64,000 nucleotides of DNA from an uncultured Rikenellaceae bacterium (GTDB taxonomy: Bacteria > Bacteroidota > Bacteroidia > Bacteroidales > Rikenellaceae): contig CALUZO010000004.1 of the NCBI GenBank assembly GCA_944325305.1, forward strand, positions 44,076 to 108,075. The letters are read 5' to 3'. Numbering within the stretch: the stretch's first letter is position 1; every line of letters starts with the position of its first letter. The notes beneath the pieces were generated by a model. The model saw nothing but the letters and a program-made list of their open reading frames with translations, searched no databases and was not told the origin of the DNA. Shown piece after piece: positions 9,211 to 19,024 of the stretch. The position numbers and the translations under genes are program-made.

Positions 9211-10782
9211 CTATTCTTTGTAAAACAGATAGTTATGCGGGTTACGTTTAAAGTAATACCTGTTTCTGGGGACAGGTATCGGATCTACAGTAGCGATCTC
9301 CCACTTCAACAATTCTTTCAAAAGTTCTTCACGCTGCCTCGCATATCTCTTTTTATCGAAAAGGTTCCTGATCTCTGCCGGATCTTGCTCGACATTGTAC
9401 AATTCGCCGTTGCCATGCATATCGTATACGAGTTTCCAGTCGCCCATGCGCACCATACGCATCGAACCGCTCTGGCTCCATGTGTTCAGTTCGTCAAAGA
9501 AGTAAGGTTTTTTCTGCACCGCACCCTCCTTGATGTAGTCATCGTCGTCGGCCTTGGTATAATACTCCCCTCCATAACCTGTTTCGGCCATCACGCTACG
9601 GAACTCCTCTTGAGGATAAGACTCTCCGCCGAGCATATTCTTAAGACTGCGACCCTGAACCCCAAGAGGAATCTCTCCTCCCATCATCTCGCACACGGTA
9701 GGGAATACGTCCACCATCGAAACATGATCATCGCGAAGGCCAACGGCCTCTATGCCGGGACCGAACCACACCATCGGAACACGGGCTATCGGGTCTACAA
9801 GTCCGGCTCCCTTTTTCATCAATCCGTACTCTCCGGCATAATCGCCATGATCCGACATTATCACGAATACCGTATTTTCGTAAACGCCCATCTTTTTGAG
9901 TTCGTCCACGAGACGTGCCATCTGGTCGTCGAGCATCCGGATCATTCCCATGTATGTAGTTCGAAGGCGCTCGAGATTTTTTTCGAAGTCTTTGTGTCCC
10001 TGCCCCATCATTTCGGCAAGCTGCACGAATTTCTCGCCTTTCGTCTCGCGTGCCGAGGCATCTGTTAGGGCAGGCGGGACCTTGCCTTCGAACATCGAGA
10101 AATAGGGTTCGCACACCTGATACGGATTGTGCGGTTCCGGGAATGAGAGCCACATCAAAAACGGACGATCCCTATTCTCCCCTATCCACTCTACGGCGTC
10201 ATCCACCATACGATAAGGCAACTGCTGCTCCACAGTGCCCGGCGAAGGCTCGAACCAGGCGTAAAAGTCCGTCCCGCCAAGAAACTTATCGAAATCGGCA
10301 TTCGCCCGGCCTTTGCGCTCATCCGATACCGGCTGTCCAAGATGATCGTACGGGCACCAGAAATCCGCACTCTCCTTATTCATGAAAGAGTGATTCTTGC
10401 CGACAAGCGCCGTCAGATAACCGTTTTCTCGGGCATAGCCGAACATGTCAGCACCATAAACCGCATCGTTTATATTATGATTTGAGTCGGCATGAGTCAC
10501 CTTCGGATAGCGTCCCGTGAGGAACGACACCCTCGAAGGGCCACTGGCCGGAGCGGCGCAATATGCCCTGTTGAACCATGCGCCTTCTTGAGCCGCTCTG
10601 TCGGCAAAAGGAGTGAGATCCAACGGAAAACCTTCTCTTGCGCAGAGATCGGCTCTTTGCTGATCGGTCATTATAAGTATGAAGTTAGGCTTTTTTTGCA
10701 CCTCCCGGGCACTAACGCCCAAGGCCGACCCTAACGCCAATGCAGCAAGGGGCACTATCTTGTGTCTGCAATTCATTGTCAA
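9211..10782 (-). CDS. Ser-type sulfatase A
   Basis: This 523-residue exported sulfatase has a signal peptide at about 1-25. The sulfatase signature begins at Ser80 (SGPSRVSFLTGR, 80-91), so the formylglycine would be made from Ser by a radical-SAM maturase (anSME) that is not in this window. Metal ligands are expected at Asp40-Gln41 (MTDQQR) and in the later SDHGDYAGEYG segment. The DQQR start and the C-terminal ELYNVEQDPAEIRNL block place it with the heparan-sulfatase/choline-sulfatase-like half of the S1 family. It lies 22 bases after sulfatase B and 64 before GH43, so the genes are very likely co-transcribed. Confidence 0.9.
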   Translation of the reverse strand: MTMNCRHKIVPLAALALGSALGVSAREVQKKPNFILIMTDQQRADLCAREGFPLDLTPFADRAAQEGAWFNRAYCAAPASGPSRVSFLTGRYPKVTHADSNHNINDAVYGADMFGYARENGYLTALVGKNHSFMNKESADFWCPYDHLGQPVSDERKGRANADFDKFLGGTDFYAWFEPSPGTVEQQLPYRMVDDAVEWIGENRDRPFLMWLSFPEPHNPYQVCEPYFSMFEGKVPPALTDASARETKGEKFVQLAEMMGQGHKDFEKNLERLRTTYMGMIRMLDDQMARLVDELKKMGVYENTVFVIMSDHGDYAGEYGLMKKGAGLVDPIARVPMVWFGPGIEAVGLRDDHVSMVDVFPTVCEMMGGEIPLGVQGRSLKNMLGGESYPQEEFRSVMAETGYGGEYYTKADDDDYIKEGAVQKKPYFFDELNTWSQSGSMRMVRMGDWKLVYDMHGNGELYNVEQDPAEIRNLFDKKRYARQREELLKELLKWEIATVDPIPVPRNRYYFKRNPHNYLFYKE

Positions 10783-10804
10783 CTCTTATTTACTGATAAT
10801 TCAT

Positions 10805-12190
10805 TTACGGTTGTGTCACGCGCCACTCATCGGGAGCCACGAAACCCTTGCTCCCATGACCATAAGGCTCTTCAGGGTAGGCAGGAGTGATCGTATCGTA
10901 CTTGAAGACAATCTCTTTCATACGTCGGGCAACCTCGGGGCTGTTCTCTATATTGTTTTTAGTTTCATACGGGTCGTCGGCATAACGCACCAGGAAATCC
11001 TTTTTGGGCATTTTGCTGTTTCGTCCTGTCAGAATAAGTTTCCAGTCGCTGTTGACCAAAGCTCCGCAACCCAAATACATATCCCGGTCTATATGATCTT
11101 TGCGACCTTTCAACACAGAGTACATGCTTATACCGTCATACGCGGGTTCAGGCCGATCCTTCACACCGATGATATCGGCAAGAGTGGGCAAAATATCGAC
11201 AAAACCCATAACCTGCTTTTCGAGTTTACGTCCGTTCTTGAAGCCGTTCTTCCAGTATATCGCCGCAGGGACCCTCACGCCTCCATCCCATTCCGTAAAC
11301 TTGGTTCCTCTCAGCGGCGCGTTCGACGAAGCGGCCAGATCGCCCCCGTTATCGCTGCTGAACAGCACTATGGTATTATCGAGTTGTCCGGATTCCTCCA
11401 GCGCATCCCATATCCGGCCGATTCCGCTGTCCATCCTCGTCACCATAGCCGTATAGATCCATCTGTTCCTTTCCTTTTGATTTTCGATAGCTCTGAATTT
11501 GTCGAGCGGAATATGTTTGGCTATCTCATCTTCCGGTGCCTGGAACGGCGTATGCGGTGCATTATATGCCACATAGATAAAAAAAGGTCCCTCGTCGGCA
11601 TACTTGCCTATCTGCTCGACAGCCTTATCCGTTATAAGGTCTGTGGAATATCCCTCGTCGTAATTCGACTCCCAGTTCTCGTGCCAATCGAGTTCGCCAT
11701 CACGTTTATGGCTAAAATAGTCTATTGCCCCGTTGAGATGCCCGTAAAAATATGTGAATCCCCTGTTGATCGGATAAAACGCCTTACGACTATGTCCCAG
11801 ATGCCATTTGCCGATTATGGCACGGTTAGGGTATCCGTTTTCCCCAAGCACATCCGCAATGGTACGCTCGCCCTCAGGCAATCCCACATTCCGCCATGGC
11901 GGAATTACAGCCTCGCGGAAACCGAAACGGCTGGGATAACGCCCGGTCATCAGACCGGCTCGGGTCGGCGAACTTATCGGCGCTACGTAATAGCGGTCAA
12001 GTTCGATTCCCTCTCTTGCTATACGATCTATATTAGGTGTAGGAATCTCGCTGCCGTGATAGCCGACATCCCCCCACCCCAGATCGTCTGCAAGAATAAT
12101 TACGACGTTGGGCTTCTGCTGTGCATCGATCATGTTTATGCCACCTGCAAAAACCAACGCAGACAAAGGCAATGCTTTACAAATGTTCAT
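10805..12190 (-). CDS. Ser-type sulfatase B (arylsulfatase)
   Basis: This 461-residue protein has an N-terminal signal peptide (about 1-23) and an S1 sulfatase core. ADDLGWGDVGYHG (34-46) carries the two metal-binding Asp residues. The catalytic signature is SSPTRAGLMTGR, beginning at Ser73, again the Ser type that needs anSME. A WHLGH motif (KWHLGHSRKAF) and SSDNGG supply further active-site residues. The pattern resembles N-acetylgalactosamine 4-/6-sulfatases and general arylsulfatases, but the substrate is not decided by these motifs. It is the middle gene of the sulfatase run. Confidence 0.9.
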   Translation of the reverse strand: MNICKALPLSALVFAGGINMIDAQQKPNVVIILADDLGWGDVGYHGSEIPTPNIDRIAREGIELDRYYVAPISSPTRAGLMTGRYPSRFGFREAVIPPWRNVGLPEGERTIADVLGENGYPNRAIIGKWHLGHSRKAFYPINRGFTYFYGHLNGAIDYFSHKRDGELDWHENWESNYDEGYSTDLITDKAVEQIGKYADEGPFFIYVAYNAPHTPFQAPEDEIAKHIPLDKFRAIENQKERNRWIYTAMVTRMDSGIGRIWDALEESGQLDNTIVLFSSDNGGDLAASSNAPLRGTKFTEWDGGVRVPAAIYWKNGFKNGRKLEKQVMGFVDILPTLADIIGVKDRPEPAYDGISMYSVLKGRKDHIDRDMYLGCGALVNSDWKLILTGRNSKMPKKDFLVRYADDPYETKNNIENSPEVARRMKEIVFKYDTITPAYPEEPYGHGSKGFVAPDEWRVTQP

Positions 12191-12262
12191 AGTAACGCCT
12201 GTTCAATAGGCCCCTTTTTCGAACTATAATCCGAAAGAGAAGCGGCACCTTTACCCTCGAAG

Positions 12263-13636
12263 TTACATACTGCTGGGCCTGACCTTGCGAGTATCCCACC
12301 ACTTAAGAAGTTCCGTTTTGAGCTTCTCGACAAGTTTTGGGTTGGCATCCGCGACATTGGTCGTTTCATTTATATCGTCGCAGAGATTATAAAGTTCGAT
12401 TCTTGTTCCGTCGGAGTTCATGAGAAGTTTCCAGTCGCCTCGTCTTATTGCCAGATGAGGGCTGTAGTTGCCGTTACCCGGACGTGCAAAAGTCGCATTA
12501 CGTCCGAAATCCCACATCATATCCTTTTTGCGGGTCTGCTTCTTACCCATAAGAGCCTTGCTCATATCCTCTCCCCCAGGGTTGTAACCATCAGGCAGTT
12601 CGACACCCGCCATTTTGCAAAGCGACGGGAAGAGGTCCAATGCCGTCACGATACTCCTATCGTTAACCTGGCCTCCCTTTATCCTGTCAGGCCACCTGAT
12701 AATGAACGGCATACGGATACCGCCCTCATACAAACTGTTTTTGGTTCCGCGCATCATGTTGGCACGTATCTGTTTGAAACTCGGCGCCGGACCGTTATCG
12801 CTGGTGAAGATCACTATCGTATTGTCTTCGATGCCGAGTTCTTTCAGGCCATCCATCAAGCGTCCCATCTGCCTGTCGTATTCGGCAAGGACCTTCTCGA
12901 AATTGGGTTGAGTGCTGAAGGTACCGTTCTTATCGAGAACCTCGGGACCATACACCCACGGATCATGCATGTCGTCCGGCCAGAGATTCACAAAACAAGG
13001 CTCGCCCTTATGGCGTTTAAAGAAATCGAGCGTAAGGTCAACGAAATATGCCGTTCTGTCCCAACGTTTTATTTCATCGTTTTTCTGCCATATCCAATTA
13101 CCGGCCGTTATACGAGGATCGGGATCGGGACTTTCGTATGTAGATTTATATTCGTCAAAACCGTATAAAGTTATGGAAGGCGCATCATCCACATCGCGTC
13201 CTCCACCCATGTGCCATTTTCCGAAATGTCCGGTAACGTAACCGCCGTCTTTAAACGCACGGGCCATCGAAGGTGCCGAAGCGTCGAGATAATCGAACTG
13301 TTCGACAGCACGATTCATACGTCGGTCGTTCAGGAAAGTATTAATACCCCACTGGAGAGGATATTGCCCCGTGGTAAGGCCCACGCGCGAGGGGGAACTG
13401 ACAGGCGCCGCAGAATAATACTGATCTATTACCAGCCCCTGCTGAGCAAGACGATCTATATTGGGAGTTTTTACCCAACCGGAATTGAGAAAAGACACAT
13501 CTCCGACCCCCATGTCATCGGTATAAATTATGAGTACGTTGGGCTTGTCTTGTTTTTTTTGAGCTAAAACAGCTCCAGGCAGAGACGCACAGACAGCCAA
13601 TCCTGTCAAGCCTCTCACAAAATTATTACTGGACAT
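12263..13636 (-). CDS. Ser-type sulfatase C (arylsulfatase)
   Basis: The 457-residue product is a secreted S1 sulfatase and the first gene of the sulfatase-GH43 run. It has a signal peptide (about 1-25, ending VLAQ). YTDDMGVGDVSFLN (38-51) holds the metal Asp pair, and the catalytic signature SSPSRVGLTTGQ starts at Ser80, where the last residue is Gln rather than the usual Arg. FGKWHMGGG and TSDNGPAPSF are the other active-site blocks. It is paralogous to sulfatase B. The 170-base region upstream is shared with the divergent second GH43 gene, so both sides may be controlled together. Confidence 0.9.
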   Translation of the reverse strand: MSSNNFVRGLTGLAVCASLPGAVLAQKKQDKPNVLIIYTDDMGVGDVSFLNSGWVKTPNIDRLAQQGLVIDQYYSAAPVSSPSRVGLTTGQYPLQWGINTFLNDRRMNRAVEQFDYLDASAPSMARAFKDGGYVTGHFGKWHMGGGRDVDDAPSITLYGFDEYKSTYESPDPDPRITAGNWIWQKNDEIKRWDRTAYFVDLTLDFFKRHKGEPCFVNLWPDDMHDPWVYGPEVLDKNGTFSTQPNFEKVLAEYDRQMGRLMDGLKELGIEDNTIVIFTSDNGPAPSFKQIRANMMRGTKNSLYEGGIRMPFIIRWPDRIKGGQVNDRSIVTALDLFPSLCKMAGVELPDGYNPGGEDMSKALMGKKQTRKKDMMWDFGRNATFARPGNGNYSPHLAIRRGDWKLLMNSDGTRIELYNLCDDINETTNVADANPKLVEKLKTELLKWWDTRKVRPSSM

Positions 13637-13806
13637 TTTAAGATTATTGAGGTTTAGGCAATAAAATTAATAAAATTATATATACAATCATGTCTGCAAT
13701 AAACTTTTTCGCACAGAACTCCACGTTTGATTACGCAATATTGAAAAATATTACTACATTCGTATTTTATGCTATTTTGGTCAAAATTTACCAAACAAAC
13801 ACCGAT

Positions 13807-14931
13807 ATGAAGATAATAAAAACAGTCATTCTGTCTCTCCCATGCATATTACTATGCACAACCATGACTCTTGCCCAACAAAGATCGCGTTCGTCACAGT
13901 TAGGTGTAGTGCAAGAACTAAATAACGGGCCCAAAGAGATCAAGGAAGTTTCAAAAACATTCGAAAATCCTTTGGGTAGAGGTGCCGACCCCTTCATTAT
14001 TAAACATAACGGATTGTATTATCGTGTGTACAACAGTCGCGGCGGTTTCAAAGTGACCGAGTCGAGATTTCTGACACGTCCGGAGCGCGTAGCTCAAGTC
14101 TGGTTCGCACCTCCGAGCGGACCTTCGGCACATCAGATCTGGGCTCCCGAAATTCATCCTATCAATGGCAAATGGTACATATATGCAGCCGGCTCCGACC
14201 TCAATAACGGGCATTACCAGAACCAACGCACATTCGTACTCGAATCCGATTCTCCGTTCGGACCGTATGAGAACAAAGGCGTGATATACACCGGAGACGA
14301 CCCCGAACACATGATAGGCAACCGTTGGGCCATAGACATGACAGTTCTCGAACATAATGGGAAACTTTATACCATTTGGTCCGGATGGGCAGGGACACGC
14401 AATGTCGCTCAACTGTTATATATCGCCGAAATGGAAAACCCATGGACTATAAAGGGAACTCGTGTACTACTCTCTGTGCCCGATTATTCTTGGGAAAAGG
14501 GAGATAATATACAACTGCTGGAAGGTCCTCAGGTACTCAAACATGGTGACGATGTGTTCATTCTGTATTCCACACGAGGTTCATGGACAAGACACTATAA
14601 ATTAGGACAGCTCAGACTCAAAAAGGATGGCGATCCGTTAGATCCACAGGCGTGGGTCAAAAAATCCGAACCAGTATTCGTAGGAGCAGACAAAGCATAC
14701 GGTGTGGGGCATGCAAGCTTCACAACGTCACCGGACGATACGGAGTATTGGATTTATTATCATTTCAAAACGGCACCCGACGGCGGATGGTCGAACAGAC
14801 ATGTGGCTCTGCAAAGTTTCGGTTTCGATAAGGCCGGAAACCCCGTATTCGGGAAACCTAAGGCATACGGAAATACGAAACGCCCGTCCGGCGAGTATGA
14901 AATAGAAAAGGCGGATTTCGATAAAAAATAA
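13807..14931 (+). CDS. Glycoside hydrolase family 43 protein, secreted
   Basis: A second GH43 member, transcribed away from the sulfatases. I place the start at 13807, which gives 374 residues with a clean signal peptide (MKIIKTVILSLPCILLC, cleaved near LAQ, 22-24). Frame-open sequence back to 13690 looks untranslated. Candidate catalytic residues are Asp61 (GADPFII), Asp177 (RWAIDMTVLE) and Glu239 (LLEGPQVL). HQIWAPEIHPINGKWYIY is a typical GH43 blade. It has a type I signal rather than a lipobox, unlike the other GH43 here. Motif spacing resembles arabinanase/alpha-L-arabinofuranosidase branches, but I cannot assign the substrate. Confidence 0.88.
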   Translation: MKIIKTVILSLPCILLCTTMTLAQQRSRSSQLGVVQELNNGPKEIKEVSKTFENPLGRGADPFIIKHNGLYYRVYNSRGGFKVTESRFLTRPERVAQVWFAPPSGPSAHQIWAPEIHPINGKWYIYAAGSDLNNGHYQNQRTFVLESDSPFGPYENKGVIYTGDDPEHMIGNRWAIDMTVLEHNGKLYTIWSGWAGTRNVAQLLYIAEMENPWTIKGTRVLLSVPDYSWEKGDNIQLLEGPQVLKHGDDVFILYSTRGSWTRHYKLGQLRLKKDGDPLDPQAWVKKSEPVFVGADKAYGVGHASFTTSPDDTEYWIYYHFKTAPDGGWSNRHVALQSFGFDKAGNPVFGKPKAYGNTKRPSGEYEIEKADFDKK

Positions 14932-14987
14932 AAAACAAATTCCCTTGTTCAAGGGCCGGGGGACTTCTGCACAAGAAAATTGACTCC

Positions 14988-15039
14988 GAAACCAATCAAT
15001 AAGGCCGGCATATTATTGCCGGCCTTATTGATTGGTTTC
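14988..15039 (+). terminator. Terminator after the second GH43 gene
   Basis: Perfect 23-base arms (14988-15010 and 15017-15039) enclose a six-base loop. The stem is GGCCGGCA-rich at its tip. It lies 56 bases past the GH43 stop. A smaller hairpin (CCCTTG/CAAGGG) precedes it near 14943. From 15040 to 15246 I see no gene. Confidence 0.75.
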
Positions 15040-15246
15040 TCTACCATCGCTGCCTTCATGCAGCGAATGTTTCTCGTCAACTATTTACCGCATTACGCAA
15101 ACATCTCGGTTCAACCCTCAGGACAATCTTCTGTTAACAGCCGATAACCTTCCCTTGCCACGCCCATCAAACCTGATTAAAAAATCAGGATGTTCGTGCA
15201 ACGCTTGCCAACCAGATTGTTATCCTGCATTGAGAACACCAGACCA

Positions 15247-15302
15247 TATAATCATAGAAAAACGGGGCGGAAATATTTCCGCCCCGTTTTTCTATGATTA
15301 TA
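15247..15302. terminator. Perfect 56-base palindrome after the DUF1080 gene
   Basis: Positions 15247-15302 form an uninterrupted palindrome of 28 + 28 bases with a GGGGCGG/CCGCCCC core and CGTTTTTC at the descending side in both directions. It starts eight bases past the stop of the minus-strand DUF1080 gene, so it is probably a bidirectional terminator for the two converging transcripts. Confidence 0.8.
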
Positions 15303-15310
15303 CCCGGATC

Positions 15311-16687
15311 TTATTCGAGTTCGAGAATCTTAATGTTCTTGAACCATACTTCATTACCATGATCCTGGAGAAGGATGTGTCCTCTTTCGTGGTTACCGAA
15401 GTTAGGCCAGTTGCGATATTTGCTGTATGCAACCAGTGCATTGAACATCTGATTGTTGCGGGTATATTCAACAACTTTGACCCCATTAAGCCAGTGTTCT
15501 ACCTTGTCACCTTTAACAACGATTGTAGCATTGTTAAAGTCATTGTGACGGAAATAAGCCTCGTCCTTGTCAGCCCTGATCAGGTCGTAAAGAGAACCAA
15601 GCGTACGGTTACCCTTTACACCGAGTTTTGCATCCGGATGGCGCAGGTCATCCAGTATCTGGAACTCGCAACCTATCGCAGAACCTTCGCCTTTGTTCAG
15701 GTCAGGCTGAACGAAGTATTTTATACCGCTATTAGCACCATCGGTAATCTTGAAGTCTACTGAAAGGATAAAGTTCTTGTAGGTTTCGGTAGTAATGATG
15801 TCGCCACCGTTGCCAGACTCTTTGCCATCAGCTTTTTCTACGATAAGGATGCCGTCCTTGATGCTCCAGCCTTTTTTCGGGAATTCATCGAGTTTGGCAC
15901 CTCTCCAACCGTTGGTTGTCTTACCGTCCCAAAGGAGTTTCCAACCTTCCTTAACTTCGTTTTCGGTCAAGGTATTCGGGATAAGATTGAGCTGCTTAAC
16001 ATCTTTATTCGCAGGAGTTGCATACTGTGCTGGATTTTCGGTAATGATGCGGATATCGCGCCATGCAACAGTTTTACCTGCTTTGGCTGCATCATTGCCG
16101 ATGCTATGAACCTGAAGACCGATAATACCTTCAAGATTCTTGTCATCCCAGATAGATGCGCATTCGACACCGTTTACGAAAGTACGGATGGAATTGCCGA
16201 TAGCTTCGATACGGGCTTTGTTCCATTCGCCGGGTTTATATACGTCCAGTTCACGTGCGGCCTGATTATAAGTCAGAGGATAGAGCCATCCGCGACCTGC
16301 TTCGTCATAGATACCGCCTGTCCAACGACGTTTTCCAGCCTTATCCATTTCCATTTCGAACTGGTAACCTCTCACACGACCCAGGTCTTTCTTGTCTTTT
16401 TTGTCGACAACGCTGCGGAACTGTACTCCCGAGTTCAGTCCATCGTCCAATTTGAATTCGAATTCCAGGATAAAGTCGCCGAAAGTTCCTTTGGGAGAGA
16501 GGAATGTGTTGTTGGTGCCGGTTTTAGTGGTACCGACGATAGTACCGTCGACAACTTTATATTCTGCCGTTCCCCCGTACTTTTCCCAGCCTCTGAGATT
16601 CTTGCCGTTAAAAAGAGGAGTCCATTCCTGAGCAAATGCCCCTACAGCCATTGCGCAGAGTGCAGCCGATAAAATATACTTTTTCAT
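15311..16687 (-). CDS. Tandem DUF1080 protein (3-keto-disaccharide hydrolase family)
   Basis: The 458-residue product has a signal peptide (about 1-19, ending AFAQ) and two DUF1080/PF06439 jelly-roll domains, roughly 22-215 and 245-458. Each domain starts with the family hallmark: [13 protein letters not shown] in the first and [15 protein letters not shown] in the second. NSGVQFR and NSGIKYF are matching core motifs. Characterised members hydrolyse glycosides that were first oxidised to 3-keto sugars. It ends a minus-strand run containing two oxidoreductases that could supply such keto-glycosides (inference). Most relatives I know carry a single domain, so the tandem form may allow a second specificity or binding role. 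15 bases separate it from the oxidoreductase before it. Confidence 0.88.
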   Translation of the reverse strand: MKKYILSAALCAMAVGAFAQEWTPLFNGKNLRGWEKYGGTAEYKVVDGTIVGTTKTGTNNTFLSPKGTFGDFILEFEFKLDDGLNSGVQFRSVVDKKDKKDLGRVRGYQFEMEMDKAGKRRWTGGIYDEAGRGWLYPLTYNQAARELDVYKPGEWNKARIEAIGNSIRTFVNGVECASIWDDKNLEGIIGLQVHSIGNDAAKAGKTVAWRDIRIITENPAQYATPANKDVKQLNLIPNTLTENEVKEGWKLLWDGKTTNGWRGAKLDEFPKKGWSIKDGILIVEKADGKESGNGGDIITTETYKNFILSVDFKITDGANSGIKYFVQPDLNKGEGSAIGCEFQILDDLRHPDAKLGVKGNRTLGSLYDLIRADKDEAYFRHNDFNNATIVVKGDKVEHWLNGVKVVEYTRNNQMFNALVAYSKYRNWPNFGNHERGHILLQDHGNEVWFKNIKILELE

Positions 16688-16702
16688 TCTTTTTATAATT
16701 TT

Positions 16703-18136
16703 TTAAAGTTTATAATATTCTTCCCAGCCCGAACGTGGAGGTATGCCTGTCAACATTGCGTTGGCGAACGGGTTGTTCGTGATTTCTTTGGTGTTGCGGT
16801 CGAATTTGATCGTAGTGTTGAGACGCTGAGCCATCACACCGAGAGAGAATACCTGGCTGAGCACACCTGCAATTTCGAATGGCGAACGGGTCTTTTCCTT
16901 GCCCATACATGCCAACAGGAAGTTAGCATAATGGTTCGACGGGCTCTTGGGCACTTCAGGAAGTTTCGATGCCATCTCTTTAGCTTTTTCTTCCGGTATG
17001 ATCGACAACGTACTGCCGTGCGAACCACCTTTGAAGATCAGATCCTTGCTGTAGATGATCTTGCCAGGATTGAGTTTGGCAGGCTGAATCGTGCCTCCGG
17101 CAACCGACGGGATGTTCGGGTCGAGTTCGCTCACGCCATAACCTTCCGGAACGGCCGGGATATTGTCCACACCGTCATACCATGTAATGTCGCATGCGGG
17201 CATGTTCTTCCTGCGCGGGAAACGGAACAGAATGGTCGACGACATCGGATAGAAGTAGTCGTTGTGGCCCGTTGCCTTCAGCATCTGCACTTCATACGGC
17301 AGGCCGAGTTCGAGGAATTCGTGTGCGGTGTCTATGATATGCGCGCCCCAGTCGCCGAGAGCCCCCATACCGAAGTCATACCAGCAACGCCAGTTTCCTT
17401 CGTCGAACTTTTCGTTGTAATCATGATACATCTGGGCCATCAACCATGTATCCCAGTCCATATTTTTGGGGATAGGCTGAGCTTCCGGGAATTTCTTGAT
17501 ATTCGGATCCCACGGGTGCCAGCGGCGTGACGAGTTCATGTGTGCGGTGATGGCGGTTACATCTTTGATGATGCCGGCTTTTTTCCACTCTTTGAACTGG
17601 AAGTAGTTGGCTTCCGAGTGACCCTGGTTACCCATCTGGGTTACGACTTTAGGATTCTTGAGGGCTGCCTGTATAAGAAGTTCGTTTTCGAGGAACGTAC
17701 GTGCCATCGGTTTTTCCGTGAAGACATGGATACCTTCCTTGATTGCCCTCATGCATATCGGGAAATGCGAGTGGTCGGGAGTACAAACGACAACGGCGTC
17801 TATCTTGCCCGACATTTCGTCGAACATCTTGCGGAAGTCCTTGTATTTCTTCGCATTGGGATATTTGTTCATAACCCTCTGGGTGTATTTTTCTCCCATT
17901 GCGACGTCGCAAATCGCAACGACATTTATCATATTGGTTCTGGCGAATTCTTTTTCCACCTCGTCTCCGCGGTGTCCTATACCCACCAATGCTACATCGA
18001 CCTTTCCGTTAGCGCCGACTACACGTTTCTTACTTTTCTCCTGGCCGAGTGCGGCAAGAGGAGTCCCCAGGCTTGAGAGTGCCACAGATGCCGCTGCAAT
18101 TCCGGCAGTCTTTAAAAAATCTCTGCGTGTGACCAT
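16703..18136 (-). CDS. Tat-exported Gfo/Idh/MocA family oxidoreductase
   Basis: A 477-residue NAD(P)-dependent oxidoreductase with a twin-arginine signal (TRRDFLKTAGIAAASVAL, Arg4-Arg5; cleavage near 30). The Rossmann motif is GIGHRG (52-57), and EKPMAR (141-146) carries the catalytic Lys. Tat export implies that it folds in the cytoplasm with the nucleotide bound, as in glucose-fructose oxidoreductase; this is inferred by family analogy. Likely substrates are sugars or glycosides oxidised at a ring hydroxyl. Its neighbours are an ApbE-like gene (27 bases upstream) and the DUF1080 gene (15 bases downstream), so one transcript is likely. Confidence 0.9.
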   Translation of the reverse strand: MVTRRDFLKTAGIAAASVALSSLGTPLAALGQEKSKKRVVGANGKVDVALVGIGHRGDEVEKEFARTNMINVVAICDVAMGEKYTQRVMNKYPNAKKYKDFRKMFDEMSGKIDAVVVCTPDHSHFPICMRAIKEGIHVFTEKPMARTFLENELLIQAALKNPKVVTQMGNQGHSEANYFQFKEWKKAGIIKDVTAITAHMNSSRRWHPWDPNIKKFPEAQPIPKNMDWDTWLMAQMYHDYNEKFDEGNWRCWYDFGMGALGDWGAHIIDTAHEFLELGLPYEVQMLKATGHNDYFYPMSSTILFRFPRRKNMPACDITWYDGVDNIPAVPEGYGVSELDPNIPSVAGGTIQPAKLNPGKIIYSKDLIFKGGSHGSTLSIIPEEKAKEMASKLPEVPKSPSNHYANFLLACMGKEKTRSPFEIAGVLSQVFSLGVMAQRLNTTIKFDRNTKEITNNPFANAMLTGIPPRSGWEEYYKL

Positions 18137-18163
18137 AATAATATTAGTTTTAAGGTTAAAATG

Positions 18164-19012
18164 TTAGTCCAAATTGTTAATTGTAGCCATCAGACGGGCT
18201 CCCTCGAAACGACCGAGAATCGCATCCCTTTTCGCCGGATCCCTCTCTACAAACATGGCAGTTGCCAAGGCTTCGCCTTCTGCTCCTTTGCGCGTGACTA
18301 CCGAAACCATGCCGGCGCCCTCGATAAGTTTTCCGCTGGAAGGAGACAATATATGCATCCTCTTTGAGCTCGAGTTGCCAGATGTACTCAGGCATTCGTT
18401 GTGAAGTGCGACCTCGATATTGTTATCCTCGGCCCCCGGATATGCCACCAGCCAGCCTTCGCCGAACGGATGGTTTCCCAGGGCAAGTATGGAACTGTTG
18501 CCGATGCTCAGAAGGGTATCCCTAACGGCATATCTTTCGAGTATGTTTCGGGCCTCATCCAAAGCATAACCCTTCAGAAATCCGGAAAGATCGAACCGGA
18601 TGCCGTAGCGATGTTTAGCCAGTGTACCATTACACAAATCTATCTCCACATCGACGCACATATCGTTCTTATAGCCGTCAGACTTTATACATATATCGAA
18701 ATTGCCGTCGGTAAGTTCGTTATATCTCATCGAAAGATACAGCATCGACAGCAGTTCGTCGCTGACCTCTGCCGTAGTACCGGCCGTAATGTCATTAAGG
18801 TTTGCCAGTTCGCTGTCGGGATCGTAAAAATTTGCCAGTTTTTCCAACTGAACAATCTTATCCTGTACCTTACCTGCTATGGCTTTAAGGTCGTTTTCGT
18901 TTCTTCCGCATATCGCAATATCGACGCGCGTATGCATGGCCGTGAACCATGCGTAAAGCATACCACGTCCATTGTCGATATTCTTATATATATGCTCGAA
19001 CGAACTCATCAC
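18164..19012 (-). CDS. ApbE-like (FAD:protein FMN transferase family) protein
   Basis: ApbE enzymes attach FMN covalently to Thr in exported redox proteins. This 282-residue protein keeps the overall block order: AMHTRVDI near 25 (in place of MGT), FDLSGFLKGYALDEA, LLSIGNSSILALG, LSTSGNSSSKRMHILSPSSG and GEALATAMFV. Several sites differ from active ApbE as I know it: the Mg-binding Asp of the ADALST motif appears as Glu, and the SGDYER-type block is SGNSSSK. No signal peptide or lipobox is visible. No protein with an FMN-acceptor motif is encoded nearby. It may be a diverged ApbE with a changed role. The start could also be the next Met. Confidence 0.78.
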   Translation of the reverse strand: MMSSFEHIYKNIDNGRGMLYAWFTAMHTRVDIAICGRNENDLKAIAGKVQDKIVQLEKLANFYDPDSELANLNDITAGTTAEVSDELLSMLYLSMRYNELTDGNFDICIKSDGYKNDMCVDVEIDLCNGTLAKHRYGIRFDLSGFLKGYALDEARNILERYAVRDTLLSIGNSSILALGNHPFGEGWLVAYPGAEDNNIEVALHNECLSTSGNSSSKRMHILSPSSGKLIEGAGMVSVVTRKGAEGEALATAMFVERDPAKRDAILGRFEGARLMATINNLD

Positions 19013-19024
19013 TCTGTCGGTAGA

